A model generated the notes under the pieces. It ran no database searches. It saw nothing but the letters and a program-made list of their open reading frames with translations, and was not told the DNA's origin. A DNA stretch of 64,000 bases from Wandonia haliotis (lineage in GTDB: Bacteria > Bacteroidota > Bacteroidia > Flavobacteriales_D > Crocinitomicaceae): assembly GCF_039523435.1 (NCBI RefSeq), contig NZ_BAAAFH010000003.1, positions 248,001-312,000 of the forward strand. The letters run 5' to 3'. A program made the position numbers and the translations under genes. This document shows, piece by piece, positions 60,862 through 64,000 of the stretch (positions are counted from its first letter, which is position 1; each line of letters starts with the position of its first letter).

Positions 60862-61659
60862 TCACAGTGTCTCTTTATTGAGTAAACGGTTCAGTTTCGG
60901 GAATAAGCGGTAGGCATTAGCACTGGTTATTTTCCCTATTTCTTCTTCGGAGATTCCGTATATTTCACTCAGGTTACTGGCTATCAGTGGTATGTAGGCA
61001 CTTTCATTCCTTTTTCCTCTGTACGGTACAGGGGCAAGGTAAGGAGCGTCAGTTTCAAGAATTAGATGCGAAGGATCTATTTCGGAAAGAACTTTATCCA
61101 ATCCTGAATTTTTAAATGTGCTGACACCTCCTATTCCCATCATGAAACCACCGTAGTCAAGAATTTTTTTTGCCTCCTGTAGCCCTCCGGTAAAGCAATG
61201 GAATACTCCGGTAAGCTCAGCGCAATTCAGATCATCCAGCTGTTCAAACAATTCTCCGAATGAATCGCGGGCATGAATTACAATGGGGAGTTGTAGTTGT
61301 AGTGCCTGCTGTACTTGTCTTCTGAAAGCCTCAATTTGAAGCGGTAAGGTACTTTTGTCCCAATAGAGATCAATACCTATTTCACCGATAGCAATGATCT
61401 GGCTTTTGTCAAAAGCAGCTTCTATACGGAGCAACTGTTCTTCATAGTTTTCATCTACGGAACAGGGATGTAAACCCATCATGGGATAACAAACTCCGGG
61501 AAAGTCACTTACCATTTTTAGTAATGGAGTACAGCTATCAGCATCTATATTAGGAAGGAGCAATTGTTTCACTCCGGCATCTAGAGCGCGTTGAACGATT
61601 TCTTTCCGGTCATCATCAAATTGCTCAACATAAAGGTGTGTATGTGTATCAATAAACAT
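60862..61659 (-). CDS. tatD: TatD-family metal-dependent DNase
   Basis: This 265-residue TIM-barrel hydrolase has 'IDTHTHLYVEQFDDDR' (HxH metal ligands), 'AIGEIGIDLYWD' (Glu), 'PIVIHARDSFGE', 'GVFHCFTGG' and 'LILETDAPYLAPVPYRGKRNES' (Asp), the complete TatD metal set. TatD enzymes degrade DNA exonucleolytically. The -7 box TATCTTTG (61672-61665) ends just 5 bases before the ATG, suggesting a leaderless transcript. Confidence 0.93.
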   Translation of the reverse strand: MFIDTHTHLYVEQFDDDRKEIVQRALDAGVKQLLLPNIDADSCTPLLKMVSDFPGVCYPMMGLHPCSVDENYEEQLLRIEAAFDKSQIIAIGEIGIDLYWDKSTLPLQIEAFRRQVQQALQLQLPIVIHARDSFGELFEQLDDLNCAELTGVFHCFTGGLQEAKKILDYGGFMMGIGGVSTFKNSGLDKVLSEIDPSHLILETDAPYLAPVPYRGKRNESAYIPLIASNLSEIYGISEEEIGKITSANAYRLFPKLNRLLNKETL

Positions 61660-61664
61660 ACGGA

Positions 61665-61672
61665 CAAAGATA
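61665..61672 (-). promoter_or_regulatory. -7 box at the tatD start
   Basis: Minus strand TATCTTTG (TAnnTTTG), 5 bases before the ATG at 61659. Transcription would begin at or near the start codon. Confidence 0.5.
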
Positions 61673-61722
61673 AAGAATTGACTACTGTTTTGCAGTTTGT
61701 CAGAATGAATTTGAAATGTTTA

Positions 61723-62790
61723 TCATGGATTTACAAACTGTACTTCGAAAAGCTTCGACCAGTTTTTTCCTGTAAGGATAAAATTACCAGTTTTAGTATT
61801 GTAAGCGATTCCGTTCAGAACATCTCCGGAACCCTTGCCTTCACGGACCACATCTCCACAGTCAATTTTTTCCAGAACCTTTCCGTTAGCAGGATCTATC
61901 TTCAGTACATAGTCTTCCTGATAAACGTTTGCGTAAATAAAACCGTTGAGGTATTCCAGCTCATTAATTGCCCGGTATTCCTGATTGGATCCAAAGATTT
62001 GTATGGAACGCACTATGTCAAATGTTTTTGGATCTCTGAAAACTACTTCTGAAGAACCGTTAGACATAATAAGATGTTTTCCGTCGTTTGCAATTCCCCA
62101 GCCCTCGCCAAAGTACTGAAATTCTCTTTTCAATTCAAATGAATTCACATCATAGACAAAACATTTGCGGGCTTCCCAGGTAATCTGGAAAATTTCGTCG
62201 TTAAGTATGGTGATCCCCTCTCCAAAAATATAATCAGGTACATCTACAGAGCGAATAGTTTCACCGGTTTCCAGACGAATTTCCATTAATTTACTTTTCC
62301 CGGTTTGTCCGGTTCCTTCGTAAAGTTTTCCGTTGTACATTTCCAATCCTTGTGTATAACTGGTCGTCTGGTGAGGATAGGTACGCATAATTTTAGCAAC
62401 TTTCAATTCAGGATAAATATCTGAGAAAAGTGCGATGGTACGATTAACAATAAACTCTTCTCCTTCGGCATCAGTTCCCACAATACGGATCGTGTGAAAT
62501 CCGACATTCAGATCTTTTGTTGCAAGAGAATATTTCGCCTGAATACCCACATTTTTCTGTTCATTCAGTAGGGAATCTCCCAGAAAAAGCTGAAGTTGCT
62601 TCAGTTCCTGACCATCTACAACGTTGGTTCTGATTTCGAGCTGATCGCCGACAACAAGTTGAGCATTGTCGGAAGGATTACTTACTGTAAAGGGAGCCTT
62701 TTTTCGTTGTTGCTTAGGAGTGACAGGCGATTCTTCGCAACTTGTAAAAAGTACTGCGGTAAGGGCAAAAAGGGCAAAAAATAATCTCAT
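61723..62790 (-). CDS. Glutaminyl-peptide cyclotransferase, lipoprotein
   Basis: This 355-residue protein has a lipoprotein signal ('ALFALTAVLFTSCEES', Cys near residue 18), an Ig-like N-terminal region (30-125) and a plant-type glutamine cyclotransferase beta-propeller (130-355): 'SYTQGLEMYNGKLYEGTGQTGKSKLMEI', 'FGEGITILNDEIFQITWEARKCFVYD', 'GEGWGIANDGKHLIMSNG', 'INELEYLNGFIYANVYQED'. Such enzymes convert N-terminal Gln to pyroglutamate. The 3'-most gene of a unit with two ytxJ genes (4-base overlap) and pheS upstream. In this phylum exported proteins often have N-terminal pyroglutamate; linking the gene to that is inference. Confidence 0.88.
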   Translation of the reverse strand: MRLFFALFALTAVLFTSCEESPVTPKQQRKKAPFTVSNPSDNAQLVVGDQLEIRTNVVDGQELKQLQLFLGDSLLNEQKNVGIQAKYSLATKDLNVGFHTIRIVGTDAEGEEFIVNRTIALFSDIYPELKVAKIMRTYPHQTTSYTQGLEMYNGKLYEGTGQTGKSKLMEIRLETGETIRSVDVPDYIFGEGITILNDEIFQITWEARKCFVYDVNSFELKREFQYFGEGWGIANDGKHLIMSNGSSEVVFRDPKTFDIVRSIQIFGSNQEYRAINELEYLNGFIYANVYQEDYVLKIDPANGKVLEKIDCGDVVREGKGSGDVLNGIAYNTKTGNFILTGKNWSKLFEVQFVNP

Positions 62791-63215
62791 TGTATTCGAA
62801 TATGCTTTTTAATGTCTTTCCATTTTATAGCGGTATGAGAAGCGCTATAAAGAACCTTTCCCTGGTGTAAAACGATGACCTGAGGAGATTCGTGTTTCAC
62901 TCCAGTTTTTTCTTCCACGTAATTAGAAACAGAACGGTAGGCTAACAAATCCAGGTAGTATGCGTCTACTGCTTCCCGTTCAATTTTTCGTTTCTCAAGA
63001 TGCCTTTTGGCGCCTTTTGAGATGTTACAGGCCGTACTGTGTTTGAAGATCAGAACAGGCTTTTCCGCACTTTTTTTATAGAGCTGGTCAACCTGATCCG
63101 TTGATGTTAACGCTGTCCACCCTGAAGAAGGGGTTTCCAATCCTGATCTGAATGACTGAAAGGAAAGGAAAATGAATGAAAAAACGGATAATAGGATAAG
63201 AACAACTGATTTCAT
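62787..63215 (-). CDS. YtxJ-like protein with a membrane anchor
   Basis: This 142-residue protein has an N-terminal helix (4-22, signal or anchor) and a thioredoxin-like YtxJ (DUF2847) domain with 'IFKHSTACNISKGAKR' and 'ESPQVIVLHQGKVLYSASH'. YtxJ proteins were proposed as bacillithiol-dependent redox proteins; the key Cys is in 'STACNIS' (C-x-I-S). It overlaps the glutamine cyclotransferase gene and the upstream ytxJ gene by 4 bases each. The cytoplasmic copy is next to it, so this is a paralogous pair, one at the membrane. Confidence 0.75.
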   Translation of the reverse strand: MKSVVLILLSVFSFIFLSFQSFRSGLETPSSGWTALTSTDQVDQLYKKSAEKPVLIFKHSTACNISKGAKRHLEKRKIEREAVDAYYLDLLAYRSVSNYVEEKTGVKHESPQVIVLHQGKVLYSASHTAIKWKDIKKHIRIQ

Positions 63216-63598
63216 GCCTGTACAGCTTTTTTGATCTGGGAAGCTTTAATACCATTGTGAGATGCCTGATGTATCACTTCTCCGTTTTTAATAACAATAA
63301 CCTGAGGGGATTGGTGCAAAACACCGGTCAACTCTTCTATTTTATTGGAAACATCCCGAAAACGGATCAGATCTATAAAATAAGGAGTAACTTCTCCTTC
63401 CTCAAGATCCCAACTCTTTTCCAGTCCATGGAGTGCCATTGCAGAAATGGAACACCTTGTACTGTGTTTAAAGAACAGAATCGGTTGTTGTGAAGAATTT
63501 CGAATGATTTCCTGTAATTGTTCAGGATCTTCTATTTGAATCCATGTGATGGATTTTTTGGATTGATCTTGTTTTTTACCGAAAGAAAAGAGTCCCAT
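63212..63598 (-). CDS. ytxJ: YtxJ-like bacillithiol-type redox protein (cytoplasmic)
   Basis: This 128-residue protein is the soluble YtxJ form: 'ILFFKHSTRCSISAMALHGLEKSW', then 'FIDLIRFRDVSNKIEELTGVLHQSPQVIVIKNGEVIHQASHNGI'. The active-site type 'STRCSIS' and the cis-Pro 'QSPQ' are typical. It begins 3 bases after the pheS stop and overlaps the membrane-anchored ytxJ by 4 bases, so transcription should come from pheS upstream. The partner low-molecular-weight thiol in this organism is not shown by the sequence. Confidence 0.82.
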   Translation of the reverse strand: MGLFSFGKKQDQSKKSITWIQIEDPEQLQEIIRNSSQQPILFFKHSTRCSISAMALHGLEKSWDLEEGEVTPYFIDLIRFRDVSNKIEELTGVLHQSPQVIVIKNGEVIHQASHNGIKASQIKKAVQA

Positions 63599-63600
63599 AA

Positions 63601-64000
63601 CTATGCCGAAATAAATTGTTCAAGGAAGCGTAAATCGTTCTCACTATATAGTCGTAAGTCATTGACGCGGTATTTCAATTGGGTGATACGTTCTATACCC
63701 ATTCCAAAGGCAAATCCGGAGTAGACTTTTGAGTCAATCCCGCAGGCATCCAAAACATTTGGGTCCACCATACCACATCCCAGAATTTCAAGCCATCCGG
63801 TATATTTACAAACATTACATCCTTTACTATTACAGATAGTACAGGAAATATCCATTTCTGCACTGGGTTCTGTGAAAGGAAAATAAGAGGGACGTAGTCG
63901 GATTTCTGTCTTTTCACCAAACATTTCTTTAGCAAAGTACAGAAGTGTTTGTTTCAAATCGGCAAACGAAACTTTCTTATCGATATAAAGTCCTTCTACC
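63601..64000 (-). CDS. pheS: Phenylalanyl-tRNA synthetase alpha subunit, C-terminal part (5' end outside window)
   Basis: The frame is open to the window edge. It encodes the class II catalytic core: 'EIRLRPSYFPFTEPSAEMDI' (motif 2 region), 'ILGCGMVDPNVLDACGID', and motif 3 'GFAFGMGIERITQLKY' with 'DLRLYSENDLRFLEQF' at the end. Between them is a Cys-rich insert, C-x2-C-x4-C-x2-C ('CTICNSKGCNVCKYTGWLEIL'), that could bind zinc. The product attaches Phe to tRNA together with PheT (not in view). It is the first gene in the unit with ytxJ-ytxJ-glutamine cyclotransferase. Confidence 0.93.
   Translation of the reverse strand, partial: VEGLYIDKKVSFADLKQTLLYFAKEMFGEKTEIRLRPSYFPFTEPSAEMDISCTICNSKGCNVCKYTGWLEILGCGMVDPNVLDACGIDSKVYSGFAFGMGIERITQLKYRVNDLRLYSENDLRFLEQFISA

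Noticed and set aside
1..64000. CRISPR arrays, rRNA operons, prophage or insertion sequences
   Set aside because: I looked for regularly spaced short direct repeats, rRNA signatures, transposase or integrase motifs (DDE, HUH, tyrosine recombinase) and found none.

Overview
The window comes from a Bacteroidota chromosome, most likely of the Flavobacteriales type. The signs are three proteins with type IX secretion (T9SS) C-terminal sorting domains, a fused CcoN/CcoO cbb3 oxidase subunit, several promoters with the Bacteroidota -7 box TAnnTTTG, A/T-flanked bidirectional hairpin terminators, few strong Shine-Dalgarno sequences, and KdsB (Gram-negative outer membrane). I cannot assign a genus. 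Both ends are cut: the 3' part of a T9SS adhesin-like gene opens the window, and the 3' part of pheS closes it.

Layout. 0.9-7.7 kb: a cbb3 (high-affinity) oxidase cluster, ccoS-ccoNO-ccoQ-ccoP then ccoG-ccoH-TauE/SafE family gene, with an FNR-like palindrome in front; the ccoQ gene has only 55 codons. 7.7-9.1 kb: a decayed accessory stretch with toxin and T9SS remnants, one orphan membrane protein and a promoter-like motif. 9.1-12.5 kb: an exported catalase-peroxidase (katG) divergent from oxyR. 12.5-20.5 kb: two overlapping glycosyltransferases, ftsE, a 1032-residue TPR protein and a linked beta-barrel protein. 20.5-24.1 kb: an AT-rich accessory island with a gene remnant, two genes carrying HEPN-like R/H motifs, a GNAT-like/XRE toxin-antitoxin pair with a repeated operator, and a 130-bp inverted-repeat element resembling an integron attC site. 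24.1-40.7 kb: mostly core genes (hpf, a BlaI-type repressor, a T9SS beta-propeller protein, a papain-fold peptidase, dprA, kdsB, rnr, ferritin), a 1298-residue sensor fused to an adenylyl cyclase and an HD domain, an M3 oligopeptidase and a lipoprotein.

40.7-49.2 kb: a second AT-rich block, all on the minus strand, of immunity-like and solenoid proteins (GAD-like/DUF1851, beta-propeller, ankyrin, LRR-like, DUF4375, DUF5713) with decayed ankyrin and other remnants, interrupted by an SDR/AraC pair. 49.4-52.8 kb: lysS, then a stand-alone trpB behind a full tryptophan attenuator (leader peptide with three consecutive Trp codons, anti-terminator, terminator). 52.9-64 kb: a giant T9SS multidomain protein, an ExbB/ExbD energizer operon, tRNA-Ser(GGA), asparaginase, TatD, and an overlapping operon pheS-ytxJ-ytxJ-glutamine cyclotransferase.

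Functional themes are microaerobic respiration, peroxide defence, envelope and T9SS surface proteins, and two islands of conflict-type genes. The items most worth following up are the sensor-cyclase-HD fusion, the TA/HEPN cassette island with its attC-like repeat, the lone trpB attenuator, the promoter-like motif shared by two accessory islands, and the tandem YtxJ genes.
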